A stretch of 64,000 nt of DNA, taken from assembly GCA_019565575.1 (NCBI GenBank), contig CP067379.1:1178001-1242000 (forward strand), in the 5' to 3' direction. A program made the position numbers and the translations under genes. The notes below the pieces were generated by a model. It saw nothing but the letters and a program-made list of their open reading frames with translations. It was not told where the DNA came from and ran no database searches. Shown in pieces: positions 11,971-20,940 of this stretch; the first letter of the stretch is position 1, and each line of letters begins with the position of its first letter. This DNA is from Flavobacterium covae. GTDB taxonomy: Bacteria; Bacteroidota; Bacteroidia; Flavobacteriales; Flavobacteriaceae.

Positions 11971-12175
11971 TTATTCTGGTTTTTTTGGTCTAAGTATAGG
12001 TTCCCCCGTTTGCATCATACTCTAATGGGTAATTAAATTGGTTTAGAATAGGATTTTGTTTTTCAGTCATTTTAGTTTCAGGGTTTGTTGAGCAAGACTT
12101 ATCTCCGTTTTCATTACAAGTTATAGGAGAAATAAATAGTAAAAACATACCCGAAAACAAATATAACTTCTTCAT
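11971..12175 (-). CDS. Small secreted/lipoprotein-like protein, tandem copy 3, frameshifted
   Basis: Most divergent copy: the leader MKKLYLFSGMFLLFISPITC is kept, the centre has drifted (ENGDKSCSTNPETKMTEKQ). The open frame stops early at 11990, but removing one C from the C5 run at 12003-12007 restores the shared ending GEPILRPKKPE and a stop at 11971. So it is probably intact in the cell. It is the first of the three in transcription order. Confidence 0.6.
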
Positions 12176-12279
12176 AATTGCTTGATTTTAAGTTTGTTAC
12201 TCAGGTTGTGAAATTAATTGTTTTTTTTTTTGAATAAGTTACGGTTTTTCCGTACATTTTGTTAAATATTTTTAAGTTT

Positions 12280-13004
12280 ATGGCAATTTACGTTATAGGA
12301 GACATTCACGGAGCTTATAGAGGACTATTACAAGTGATAGGTTTAACTCCTTTAGAATCAGGAGATACTATTATTTTTTTAGGTGATTACGTAGATGGTT
12401 GGAGCGAAAGTCCCCAAGTTTTAGATTTCTTAATAGAGTTAAACAAACAATATAATTGTGTTTATATAAAAGGAAATCACGATGAATTATTGTTAGACTG
12501 GTTAAAATATCAGAAAGAAAATTTATTATGGTACAATAGCGGAGGAAAATCAACTATTGAAGCCTATCAAAATGTAAGTGCAGAAATCAGAGATAAGCAC
12601 ATTCATTTTTTATCTAATTTAAAAGACTATTATTTAGATAATAAAAAAGACTCTTTGTACATGCAGGATTTACGAGTCTAAAAGGAGTTGAATACGAATA
12701 TTACCCAAGATTACTCTATTGGGATAGAACATTGTGGGAAATGGTTTTATGTTTAGATTCTAATATAAATTTTGAAAGTACATACTTTCCTAAAAGATTA
12801 AAAATATATAAAGAAATTTTTATAGGACATACACCTCTTACAGATATAGGGGTTACAACGCCTTTAAAAAAAGCCAATGTTTGGAATTTAGATACAGGAG
12901 CTGCTTTTAATGGTCGTATTACAATCTTAAATATTGAAAACAAGGAATTTTGGCAAAGTGATCCCATCTATAATCTCTACCCAAATGAAAAGGGTAGAAA
13001 TTAA
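12280..13004 (+). CDS. PPP-family metallophosphatase, frameshifted
   Basis: Calcineurin-like phosphoesterase of ~241 aa with the full metal-site set: GDIHG, GDYVDG, GNHDE, HAGF and GHTP. The start is taken at ATG 12280 (MAIYVIGDIHG), not the in-frame ATG seven codons earlier. The frame breaks at the A6 run 12643-12648; one extra A restores KKRLFVHAGFTSLKGVE. A paralogue with the same architecture and the same C-terminal LYPNEKGRN/LYPNERGRN sits in the NAD cluster at 52915. Substrate unknown: protein phosphatase or dinucleotide hydrolase are both possible in this superfamily. Confidence 0.85.
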
Positions 13005-13037
13005 TTACAAGTTTATATATTTGCCAAAAAAATAATT

Positions 13038-13535
13038 ATGAAAAAAGTTTTTGTTTTAGTAGCAACTCTAATAGGATTTGCATCACAAGCTCAAGAAGCT
13101 TATAAAGGAAAAGGAGATACAAAGTTTCATGTTGGTGCTAATTTGCAGTCAGGAGGAACAGGTCTAAATGTAGGAACAGATTTTGGATTGGGAGAAAATA
13201 TCTCAGTAGGAGTTGTAGCAAACTATTTATTAGGTGTAAAACCAATTGAAGGAGATGATTACGACTTTTTAGACAGAGCAGATCTTAAAGCGCGATTTAA
13301 TGCAAACATAGGAAAAGTATTAACATTACCTGAACAAATAGATGTGTATCCAGGTTTAGATTTAGGATTAAGAAACTTTGGAGGTCATTTAGGAGCTCGT
13401 TATTTCTTTTCAGAAGGATTTGGCTTACAAGTAGAAACAGGAGTGCCTTTTGCTAAATATAAAAAAGATCCAGTTGGATTTGATCGTTTAAATAATCAGT
13501 TTTATGTTAATCTAAGCGCTGTTTTTAATCTGTAA
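13038..13535 (+). CDS. DUF6646-like outer-membrane beta-barrel protein
   Basis: 165 aa with a signal peptide ending ASQAQ and alternating beta-strand composition (GKGDTKFHVGANLQSGGTG, LGARYFFSEGFGLQVETGVPF, terminal aromatic-rich NLSAVFNL). The repeated N-terminal pattern AYKGKGDTKF matches a flavobacterial family I recall as DUF6646. Probably a small outer-membrane barrel; function unknown. Its stop codon overlaps the ATG of the next gene. Confidence 0.75.
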   Translation: MKKVFVLVATLIGFASQAQEAYKGKGDTKFHVGANLQSGGTGLNVGTDFGLGENISVGVVANYLLGVKPIEGDDYDFLDRADLKARFNANIGKVLTLPEQIDVYPGLDLGLRNFGGHLGARYFFSEGFGLQVETGVPFAKYKKDPVGFDRLNNQFYVNLSAVFNL

Positions 13536-14125
13536 TGAGTGTTATTGAAAAAAAATTAAAGGATCGCAGTAATTCAAAATGTGAACTTTGCGGAACTGAA
13601 CACGACTTACAAGTTTATACAGTAGCTCCTAAAACAGCTGAAAGTTTAGAAAATTCAATATTAGGATGCAAAACCTGTGTAGATCAAATAAACAATCCAG
13701 AACGAACAGATCCTAATCATTGGCACTGCTTGTCTGATTCTATGTGGAATGAACATTTGCCAGTACAAGTGGTATCTTGGCGTATGTTAACACGATTAAA
13801 TAAAACAGATCTAGTTGATATGATGTACTTAGATGATGAATCATTAGAATGGGCCAAATCAACAGGAGAAGGTGTACAAGAAGAAAAAGTAATACATAAG
13901 GATTCTAATGGAAACGTGCTTCAAGATGGCGATTCAGTTGTTTTAATTAAAGATCTTGATGTAAAAGGTGCTAATTTTACAGCTAAAAGAGGAGCCGCTG
14001 TACATAACATTAAATTAGTTTGGGATAATCCTGAACAAATTGAAGGAAGAGTAGAAGGACAGTATATTGTTATTTTAACTCAATACGTAAAAAAAACAAA
14101 AATAAGACCGCTTAAAAGTTTATGA
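13535..14125 (+). CDS. PhnA/YjdM-like zinc-ribbon protein
   Basis: 196 aa. The N-terminal zinc ribbon has two Cys pairs (CELCGTEH and GCKTCVDQ), and the C-terminal PhnA domain contains GDSVVLIKDLDVKGA and VEGQYIVILTQYVKK. Despite the name, PhnA/YjdM proteins are not established phosphonate-pathway enzymes. Translationally coupled to the preceding gene by a one-base overlap (TAATG). Confidence 0.85.
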   Translation: MSVIEKKLKDRSNSKCELCGTEHDLQVYTVAPKTAESLENSILGCKTCVDQINNPERTDPNHWHCLSDSMWNEHLPVQVVSWRMLTRLNKTDLVDMMYLDDESLEWAKSTGEGVQEEKVIHKDSNGNVLQDGDSVVLIKDLDVKGANFTAKRGAAVHNIKLVWDNPEQIEGRVEGQYIVILTQYVKKTKIRPLKSL

Positions 14126-14340
14126 TTGTGTCATCCTTAACGAGTGAACCTGATCGTTTTATTTAAATACTTAAAATTAATTAATCCTATTAGGTGTAAT
14201 AGTAAGACTATTTCTTGTGTTGGTATGATAAAATAGACATTTATTTTAAAAAGTTTGAAAATTTTATTTTGTTGTATTATTTTGATTGCTAGTCATTTAA
14301 AAAATAAAGTATATTTTTTAAAAAAAAAAGTCATTTGAGA
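14126..14340. other. Gene-free AT-rich spacer before tRNA-Gly
   Basis: No supported ORF or recognisable repeat. Marks the left edge of the region preceding the T6SS island. Confidence 0.5.
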
Positions 14341-14373
14341 TTTGGAAATATAAAGAAAATGTGCTTATATTTG
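14341..14373 (+). promoter_or_regulatory. Promoter of tRNA-Gly
   Basis: TTTG at 14341-14344 and TATATTTG at 14366-14373 with a 21-bp spacer, ten bases upstream of the tRNA 5' end. Confidence 0.6.
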
Positions 14374-14383
14374 CACCAGCAAT

Positions 14384-14456
<73 letters not shown>

Positions 14457-14460
14457 CAAA

Positions 14461-14487
14461 GCCTTGAAGAAATTCAAGGCTTTTTTT
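14461..14487 (+). terminator. Terminator of tRNA-Gly
   Basis: GCCTTGAA (14461-14468) and TTCAAGGC (14473-14480) form a perfect 8-bp stem with GAAA loop, followed by seven Ts. Confidence 0.9.
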
Positions 14488-14754
14488 ATTTCCACTTTTT
14501 TGCTATAAAATAAATAGGGATCAAGGATCAAGTCCAAAACCTGTGGATTTGATAAATTAGGCATATAAATTTGCAAGTCTAAAAAGAAAGAACTCTATAT
14601 TTCTTACGCCTCTAAATTTACGGATCAACTTCTAAAAGCTTTTGTTTTAATATTTAAAACAAAAGTTCCATAAAAAAACGATAGAATTAATGCAAATCCT
14701 TTTTTAAAATAATAAAAAATAAAATACTGCTTACTTTTTAATTTTTTATAACAA

Positions 14755-14779
14755 AAACTTGTTTTTATAAAACAAGTTT
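14755..14779 (+). promoter_or_regulatory. 11-bp inverted repeat at the hcp promoter
   Basis: AAACTTGTTTT (14755-14765), 3-base loop, AAAACAAGTTT (14769-14779), a perfect palindrome overlapping the -33 region of the putative hcp promoter. Could be an operator or a terminator-like hairpin. Confidence 0.5.
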
Positions 14780-14789
14780 ACTATATTTG
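14759..14789 (+). promoter_or_regulatory. Putative promoter of the T6SS island
   Basis: TTG at 14759-14761 and TATATTTG at 14782-14789 with a 20-bp spacer, about 50 bases before the small ORF at 14838 and 190 before hcp1. Confidence 0.55.
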
Positions 14790-14837
14790 ACTTAATCATA
14801 TTTCCATAAATGGTTATTATTATTAAAAAAATATGTT

Positions 14838-14957
14838 ATGAAAACACAAAAACCAAACGATCCTACTCAAATTGGTTATTACCTAACAAAACCCACCCCC
14901 AAATCATTTTTTAACCTACTCTATACCTTTATAGGTATATCCTTATGTATTTCTTAA
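14838..14957 (+). CDS. Possible 39-aa small protein ahead of hcp1
   Basis: Open frame MKTQKPNDPTQIGYYLTK... ending in a hydrophobic segment (LLYTFIGISLCIS). It ends 20 bp before the hcp1 start, and the stretch between promoter and hcp1 would otherwise be an unusually long leader. No homology recognised. It may be a small membrane peptide, a leader ORF, or chance. Confidence 0.3.
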   Translation: MKTQKPNDPTQIGYYLTKPTPKSFFNLLYTFIGISLCIS

Positions 14958-14977
14958 TTTTTTAAATATTTATAATT

Positions 14978-15364
14978 ATGTCATTTAAAACAAAATTAGC
15001 AGTAGCAGGAAAAGAGTACACAGTATTAAATGTAAACTACGGTTTATTTCAAGAAACAGACGCAACGGGTAGACCTTCTACTGTAACTAGAGGAGGAAAA
15101 ATTGAATTAACAATTGAAGGTACTGCAGACACTTCATTCTTCGAGTGGATGACCAACTCATTTGAAAGAAAAGACGGAAGTGTAAAATTCTTTAAAAGAG
15201 ACAGCGAAGCAGTTCTAAAAGAATTAAAATTTTCAGAAGCTTACGTAGTAAAATTCAGAGAAAACTTTGATTCAACAGGCGTAAATCCGTTAACAGAAAC
15301 CTTTACCATTTCAGCTAAAAAGATTGAACTAGGTTCAGGAGCTTACGAAAACGAATGGGTATAA
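14978..15364 (+). CDS. tssD: T6SS tube protein Hcp (TssD), copy 1
   Basis: 128-aa Bacteroidota-type Hcp/TssD that stacks as hexameric rings to form the inner tube of the type VI secretion needle. Family features: MSFKTKLAVAGKEYTVLN start, the TDATGRPS turn, GGKIELTIEG, and SFFEWM followed by GSVKFFKRDS. Copy 2 at 15584 has the same plan but low identity. A terminator lies between the two genes, so copy 1 may be expressed at a higher level. Its codon use is like the chromosomal background, unlike the C-rich copy 2. Confidence 0.92.
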   Translation: MSFKTKLAVAGKEYTVLNVNYGLFQETDATGRPSTVTRGGKIELTIEGTADTSFFEWMTNSFERKDGSVKFFKRDSEAVLKELKFSEAYVVKFRENFDSTGVNPLTETFTISAKKIELGSGAYENEWV

Positions 15365-15520
15365 TCCCTTCAAAAAGGCGTTCCCTAAAAGCAACTTTTT
15401 AACCCCAGTTCTTTGTTACTTTCCATAAGGAAATGACATTGGCTAGATCAATCATTGTATTACCCCTAGGTTTTACACTGGTCAACCCTAGTCTAAAAAG
15501 AACTCCATTAAATGATAGTT

Positions 15521-15551
15521 GCGATCTTTTGGGATCGCCTTTTTCTTTTTC
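15521..15551 (+). terminator. Terminator/attenuator between the two hcp genes
   Basis: GCGATC (15521-15526) pairs with GATCGC (15533-15538), followed by a CT5CT5 tract. It sits in the 219-bp gap between hcp1 and hcp2, where I see no other gene; it would give more hcp1 transcript than downstream transcript. Confidence 0.75.
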
Positions 15552-15583
15552 TTTCAAATAAACAACCCTAAAAACAAATAAAC

Positions 15584-15973
15584 ATGTCCTTTTTAGCTAA
15601 ATTAGAACTAGACGGAAACACCTATAACATACTCAGTTGCGACTATAATTTTACACAACAAATAGACGCTACAGGAAAACCCGAAGGAATGCCTCAAGGA
15701 GGCGAAATTAATATCCGTATAGAAAGCAACGGAAAATCCAACCTATTACAATGGATGCTCGACCACAGTCAAACCAAAAACGGTACCATTACATTCTTTA
15801 GAAGAGATGCCATGAGCAAACTACAAGAGTTAAAATTTGAAAAAGCCTATTGTGTTTCCTTTTCCGAATACTTTGATGCTCAAAACAACGAACCGCTACA
15901 AATAGCCCTACGCCTAATGGCCAAACGATTTGTTCTAAACGAAGCTACACACGAAAAGAAATGGAAAGATTAA
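15584..15973 (+). CDS. tssD: T6SS tube protein Hcp (TssD), copy 2
   Basis: 129-aa TssD paralogue (MSFLAKLELDGNTYNILS, QIDATGKPEGMPQGGEINIRI, NLLQWMLDHSQTKNGTITFFRRD). It heads the vgrG/effector transcript: the gap to vgrG is 25 bp. Hcp paralogues near a vgrG often serve as the module-specific tube end that contacts the spike or carries effectors. From here to about 17.5 kb the DNA is clearly richer in C than the surroundings (many CCC, ACC, AACC runs). Confidence 0.9.
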   Translation: MSFLAKLELDGNTYNILSCDYNFTQQIDATGKPEGMPQGGEINIRIESNGKSNLLQWMLDHSQTKNGTITFFRRDAMSKLQELKFEKAYCVSFSEYFDAQNNEPLQIALRLMAKRFVLNEATHEKKWKD

Positions 15974-15998
15974 ACAACAACTAAACAACACACACGCT

Positions 15999-17918
15999 AT
16001 GGATACTTATAACAGTGACTACGGAAGACTCAATCATCCTGATGATATAGCACAATACGCCTCATTACGTTCCTTTAAAGACTTTTTAGCCGACAAATCC
16101 AGTCCATTAGTCTACTGCACCCTTACCATAGAAGGCAAATCCTTCCTAGAAAAATCCCATTTTAACCTACAGTTCCATCAAAAAACCAACGAACACGACA
16201 CCTTTACCCTAGATACCCGTGCCGATTCCCTAGACAATGAAGATGCCTACATCATGGAAAATTCTAAAAATTATCTAGGAAAAACCATACACATCCACCT
16301 GCACCGATTTGGAGAAATAAAACAAACCTTTACAGGCATTATAACCCATTTAAACCTTTTAAAAAAAGACGGTTACGGTAGGCTATATATTACAGGACAC
16401 GCTCCTACCATTATGTTAGAGCAAGGACTTGAATCCCAAAGTTTTGAAAACAAAACCCTAGAAGAAATCTTTCAAGACATAACCGCCCAATACCCCAAAG
16501 ACACCCTTCATACCATTGTCCGAAACAACAACACCCAAAATGTGTTGCCTTACACCGTACAATACAACCAAACAGATTATCAATTTTTACAACAACTTGC
16601 CATACGCTATGGCGAATACCTGTATTACAACGGACAGAGCCTAGTGTTAGGCAACAAAGTAGGTCCTAAAATCATAAACCTAGACGAAAGTGTAGACCTA
16701 GTACACGTATCCTTTGAAATATCAGTAAAACCACAACAATTTACCTACACCACCTACGATGTAGAATCAGGCACCAGCCTACAACGAGATAGCGCCTCGG
16801 CTCAATTACAAAACAAAGTCAACCCCTATCAACAAGTAGCCCTAAAAGCCTCAAAAAACGTATTCCATAAAAAACCCAACAAACTCCACAACCCCACGGG
16901 TATCAACAACCGAACCGATAGAGAGTTACAAGATGCCGTACGAAAACAAAAAGAACTCAGAGAAAACCTGATGATCGTAAAAGGCAAAAGCAAAGACCCC
17001 CAACTCAAACAAGGCGATCTAACCAAACTAGTTGATATAAACGACCGCCCTATGGAAACCTATCGCATCATAGAAATTCAACATTTTCATGATGGCAATA
17101 GCTATTACAACGAGTTCGTAGCCATTCCCGATTTATGGACCCCTCCTTATTTTGACGACAACACCTATCCTAATTGCGAAGAACAAACCGCACGGGTAGT
17201 AGACAACAACGATCCTATGAGCATGGGGCGTGTACGCGTACAATTTCCATGGCAAGAAAGAAAAAACCAAAAAACCCCATGGATTCGCCTAATACAACCC
17301 CACTCAGGAGCAGGCAAAGGATTTCATTTTATCCCCGAAATAGGCGAAGAAGTTCTTGTAGGTTTTGAAAGCGGCAATGCAGAAAAACCTTTTGTACTAG
17401 GCACTCATTATAACGGAAGCGAAACCAGTGGGTACCATACTAGCGGCAATGATGTAAAAGCCATAAAAACCCGTAGCGGTATAGAAACCCTTGCAAACGA
17501 TGCCGAAGGAAGCTGGAAACAAAGCACCCCAGATGGTAACTACTTACAATTTGATGGACAAGGCAATGCTACACTTAATATCCCTGAAAATTTATTAATT
17601 AATGTAGGTGGAAATTTAAATATTCAAGTAGGTAAAAATTTAATGACCTCCGTAACGTTAGATAATATGGAAACCACAAACGGTAATAAAAACGTATCGG
17701 TAGGTATTGCATACGCACTATCTGTCACTACTAATTATATAGCTAATATAATGGGGTCTTTTAGAAAATATGTTAAGGGCGATATAGAAAGTCATACCGA
17801 TAAAGAACATAAAACAGTTAGTTTAAAAGAACTCAATGTTTTTAGTGAAGGAAAAATGGAACACCATTCTGAAAGTGAAGTACAAAACAACAGTGCCGAA
17901 AAATCTAATTCACACTAA
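15999..17918 (+). CDS. vgrG: T6SS spike protein VgrG (TssI)
   Basis: 639-aa needle tip. Residues ~30-370 form the gp27-like base (FEFLVAIPDLW-type linker is represented by EFVAIPDLWTPPYFDDN). The gp5 OB-fold follows (ARVVDNNDPMSMGRVRVQFP, GKGFHFIPEIGEEVLVGF, LGTHYNG). From ~485 the tail is a repetitive beta-helix (LLINVGGNLNIQVGKNLM). The 160 bp at 17305-17464 recur almost unchanged at 20954 and 25197. Downstream of that block this tail differs from the other two, so it looks specific for the lipase effector that starts two bases after its stop. Confidence 0.94.
   Translation: MDTYNSDYGRLNHPDDIAQYASLRSFKDFLADKSSPLVYCTLTIEGKSFLEKSHFNLQFHQKTNEHDTFTLDTRADSLDNEDAYIMENSKNYLGKTIHIHLHRFGEIKQTFTGIITHLNLLKKDGYGRLYITGHAPTIMLEQGLESQSFENKTLEEIFQDITAQYPKDTLHTIVRNNNTQNVLPYTVQYNQTDYQFLQQLAIRYGEYLYYNGQSLVLGNKVGPKIINLDESVDLVHVSFEISVKPQQFTYTTYDVESGTSLQRDSASAQLQNKVNPYQQVALKASKNVFHKKPNKLHNPTGINNRTDRELQDAVRKQKELRENLMIVKGKSKDPQLKQGDLTKLVDINDRPMETYRIIEIQHFHDGNSYYNEFVAIPDLWTPPYFDDNTYPNCEEQTARVVDNNDPMSMGRVRVQFPWQERKNQKTPWIRLIQPHSGAGKGFHFIPEIGEEVLVGFESGNAEKPFVLGTHYNGSETSGYHTSGNDVKAIKTRSGIETLANDAEGSWKQSTPDGNYLQFDGQGNATLNIPENLLINVGGNLNIQVGKNLMTSVTLDNMETTNGNKNVSVGIAYALSVTTNYIANIMGSFRKYVKGDIESHTDKEHKTVSLKELNVFSEGKMEHHSESEVQNNSAEKSNSH
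17305..17464 (+). repeat. VgrG gp5-region repeat, copy 1 of 3 (others 20954-21109 and 25197-25352)
   Basis: About 155-160 bp encoding GKGFHFIPEIGEEVLVGF to SGNDVKAI is present three times with only a few mismatches. Copies 2 and 3 extend their identity to 21328 and 25574. This is long enough for homologous recombination between modules. Confidence 0.95.
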
Positions 17919-17920
17919 TT

Positions 17921-19539
17921 ATGAGTATAGAAATAATTGCCGAAGGAAATATAAACATGAGCAGTAAAGGAAAAACGGTTCTAAAGTCTAAAGAAAAAAT
18001 TAAACATACTAGCAATACTAAAATAGTACAAAAAGGTAAAGATAAGGGAATTAGCTACAATACCAACAAACCTATAAATGAGAGTGATCATCCCGTGAGT
18101 TTTACAGACCTAACTATTAATATTTATTTTGACGGAACCCAAAACAATAAAAACAATACCCTTTCCAGAGAACAAAATAATGCTATTTATAAAGAAATGT
18201 CTAATAAAAAAGACGATAGCTATATGAACGACTATACCAATGTGGCGCGTGGTTATGATATAACAGAAGACAGCTCCTTACAAGGAAAAGTTTATATAGA
18301 AGGCGTGGCTACAGAAGACGATCAAGAAGACGATAGTGCTTCATTAGCAACAGGGATAAGTAAAGAACAAATGATAAGGATAGGGACGGGTACCGGTATA
18401 GCCGAAAAAGTAGAAAAAGGATGTGTTAAAGCCGCTGAAAAAGTAAAAGAAAAGTTCAGAAAATTAGGAAAGGAAAAGCTTCGCATTTTATTTATCAATG
18501 TTTATGGTTTTAGTCGTGGTGCTACCACAGCCCGCCATTTTATACATATAGCCAGTACACCATCTATAATAAAAAATAGTTTTACGGGTATGCATTTATA
18601 CTCGCCTTCTAAAAAATTACATAAAATTACAAAAGAACATCCGTTATACATAAAGCACGGTTTTTTTGGGTACCAACTAGTCCAAAAAGAAGTGATTCCA
18701 GAACGTATTGTTTTTAATTTTGTAGGCTTGTACGATACCGTTTCATCAGAAGGAGTTTATCATGATAATGATGTAGAAGTGCTAGGACTGGATGCAATAC
18801 GCAAAGCTAAAATGGTTTTTCAAATTGCAGCCGATGATGAATACCGCGAAAACTTTGACCTCACTAATATAAACAGTGCTGGATTACACGGCTTAGAACT
18901 AACCTTACCAGGCGTACATAGCGATATAGGCGGTTCATATTTACCGCATAGTATTGAAAATTCAGTACTATTTCAAGGAACAGGCGCTTCTAATAAAAGT
19001 AAAGCTGAAAAATATAAAGAAATTCTCATAAAAGAAGGTTGGTTTAACAAAAAACAACTCTACATTACAAGGGAACTCATAAGTTCCAGAGAAGCTGACT
19101 TTAAGTATAAACTAAAAGGAAAGCGTATGCTTGAAAACACCTATGACAAAATTCCTTTTAATATGATGGTACAAATTTCAGAACAATTTGAGGTGAAGTA
19201 TCAAAAGACTTTAAAGGATACTAAAATAGTAATTACCGACCCTGTGGTTAAGAAAGCCTATGAGCAATTACAAACCTATGCCGCAAAATGTCAAAATTTC
19301 AGGAATGAATGTATTCGTACTCAGGATGCGGCACGATACATACGCTATTTAAACCAACCAAAAAAATAAGTTATCTCGATTTTATAGCACTCCCAGTGCT
19401 TAAAGAACTTCGAAACAGATATTTTCATTGGTCTGTACGCGCAGATGCATTTGGACTTAATGAGCGTACAAATGCCTTAGGGATAGAACCTGGCCCACAA
19501 ACTTTTGACAAACGCAAACGAGAAATACAAAATGGATAA
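17921..19539 (+). CDS. T6SS lipase effector, Tle1/DUF2235 type, frameshifted
   Basis: Predicted phospholipase delivered by the adjacent VgrG. The first ~50 residues are beta-strand-like and resemble the VgrG tail (IIAEGNINMSSKGKTVLKSK). The alpha/beta-hydrolase domain has the DUF2235 start DLTINIYFDGTQNN, nucleophile motif GFSRGATTAR (~Ser198), Asp in GLYDTVSSEG (~270) and His in PGVHSDIGGSY (~331), a complete Ser-Asp-His set. The frame breaks at the A7 run 19360-19366; one extra A continues into FHWSVRADAFGLNERTNALG and a stop at 19539, giving ~540 aa. That stop overlaps the immunity gene's ATG (ATGGATAA). Confidence 0.9.
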
Positions 19540-20611
19540 ATTAATACAACAAGCAATGGTACTATTACTTTTGCTTACTATAAGTTGCAATACGATGAAG
19601 AAAGAAGCACCACCGCAATGGACACCCGAGATGTGTCAGCCTAAAGAAACATTAGGAGAAAATACTAATATATATAGGGTAGAACTAGTAGAAGACGAAA
19701 TATACACCCTTGAAGGAAAAATAGCCCACATGCCCTTTGGCGGTTCCTCTGGTGAATGGGGGGCTTCTGGAGCAAGTTATACAGATCAATACGGCACTCC
19801 TATAGGCGCTACTATAGTATATTATGCAGGCTATGAAGACAAGTTTTATAGGCTAGAGGCGAAATTTGACGTAGAAAAAATGAAAAAACTCGTAAAAGAA
19901 ATTCATTATCCTGATGAATCTTTTTTGTACCAAGAAGATTTAAATCCTGATGAGCCTTATAAAGAGGGAATGTTTAATTCGCTTATCTTTGGTTTTGCCC
20001 CACAAGGTATGGTGGTGGTATGGGCAGGGTATCTTGGAGCAAAAATAGAAGTAGGGCGTTTTCATGCAAAAGAAATTACAAACAAAGAAGAGGATAAAGC
20101 TTTTGAAAAACGATTGTTTGCCAGCTGGTCTATGAATAGAGCACAGGTAAAAGCCCGCGATTTTATGCCTAATGCCTCTTGTGCCTTATGGGACACTTAC
20201 CGTAAGCGTTACCATATTGCCCTTGATGCTACCTCTGAAAACAAAAAATTTAAATTATTTTATAAAGAATGGTGGTCTTTTAATGGTGAAAATAAGTCTT
20301 ACTTTAGACCCGAAATACTCACCCCTACTCCCGTGAGTAGAGCCTTGCCCAATAGAATTATTATAGATTGGGAAACAGGGTATAAAGATACGTATAGAGG
20401 ATTGGTATTTTTAAACGAAGAGGCTATTTTTAATCATTTTAAAAACATCCCTGAGGGAAGTACCCATCGTTTTCATGTAAAAATAGCGGCTGATAATTCT
20501 GATATGGAGCTTTTTGTTGACAACACAAAAATAGAAGTAGATAGCATGCGTATATGGCCTAGTTATGAACCTGGCAAATACAAAGATTCCTATAAAGAAA
20601 ATGAAAAATAA
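19532..20611 (+). CDS. Immunity lipoprotein for the lipase effector (DUF2931-like)
   Basis: 359-aa lipoprotein: MDKLIQQAMVLLLLLTISC ends in a lipobox Cys, then APPQWTPEMCQPKE and a beta-rich domain with IVYYAGYEDKFYRLEAKF, WWSFNGENKSYF and YRGLVFLNEEAIFNHF. The layout fits the DUF2931 family as I recall it, found beside lipase effectors. The start is set at 19532 because it overlaps the effector stop and gives a clean signal peptide. Periplasmic or outer-membrane placement suits neutralising a lipase. The first ~80 bp recur at 20818-20899 as a remnant. Confidence 0.75.
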   Translation: MDKLIQQAMVLLLLLTISCNTMKKEAPPQWTPEMCQPKETLGENTNIYRVELVEDEIYTLEGKIAHMPFGGSSGEWGASGASYTDQYGTPIGATIVYYAGYEDKFYRLEAKFDVEKMKKLVKEIHYPDESFLYQEDLNPDEPYKEGMFNSLIFGFAPQGMVVVWAGYLGAKIEVGRFHAKEITNKEEDKAFEKRLFASWSMNRAQVKARDFMPNASCALWDTYRKRYHIALDATSENKKFKLFYKEWWSFNGENKSYFRPEILTPTPVSRALPNRIIIDWETGYKDTYRGLVFLNEEAIFNHFKNIPEGSTHRFHVKIAADNSDMELFVDNTKIEVDSMRIWPSYEPGKYKDSYKENEK

Positions 20612-20777
20612 AACCAAACAGCGTATAACACTACAAGCGGATGGTTATATAACTATTACCACCAAAAAAGGAATAGTCTATCCATTTAGAAAATATGTAC
20701 TGCTAGATCAATACCCAAACGGTACTATTGATATTATAGCATATCCTAAAGCTCCTACTATTATTTCATTAAACTGA
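20601..20777 (+). CDS. Small protein after the lipase immunity gene
   Basis: 58-aa protein (MKNKTKQRITLQADGYITI...) whose ATG overlaps the end of the immunity gene by 11 bases, which suggests coupled translation. It is beta-rich, with no signal peptide and no family recognised. It may be an accessory immunity factor or the tail of a longer lost gene: the sequence right after it is a scar containing a truncated copy of the effector/immunity junction. Confidence 0.45.
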   Translation: MKNKTKQRITLQADGYITITTKKGIVYPFRKYVLLDQYPNGTIDIIAYPKAPTIISLN

Positions 20778-20817
20778 TAGAAGCGGATAATTATGGTATA
20801 TCGCAAATAGTTTTGGT

Positions 20818-20940
20818 AACGCAAACGAGAAATACAAAATGGATAAATTAATACAACAAGCAATGGTATTATTACTTTTGCTTACTATAAGTTGCAATAT
20901 AATAAAAGAAGCACTAGGAGTAACTGGATTAGGATTCTGA
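20818..20940 (+). pseudogene. Truncated copy of the lipase effector 3' end plus immunity signal peptide
   Basis: 20818-20899 repeats 19511-19592 almost exactly: the effector's last codons plus the first ~19 codons of the immunity lipoprotein (MDKLIQQAMVLLLLLTISCN, ATG at 20839). The frame then runs into vgrG-like DNA and stops at 20938-20940. This is a recombination scar joining an immunity gene start to an incoming vgrG tail. Confidence 0.85.

Larger units (their letters stand above)
11334..12190 (-). repeat. Three tandem copies of a ~320-bp gene unit
   Basis: Gene starts are 323 and 315 bp apart. Coding and upstream sequence repeat together, including the motif TAATTTGTTAATATTTGAAC in the spacers (about 11551-11570 and 11874-11893), so whole expression units were duplicated. 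Confidence 0.8.
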
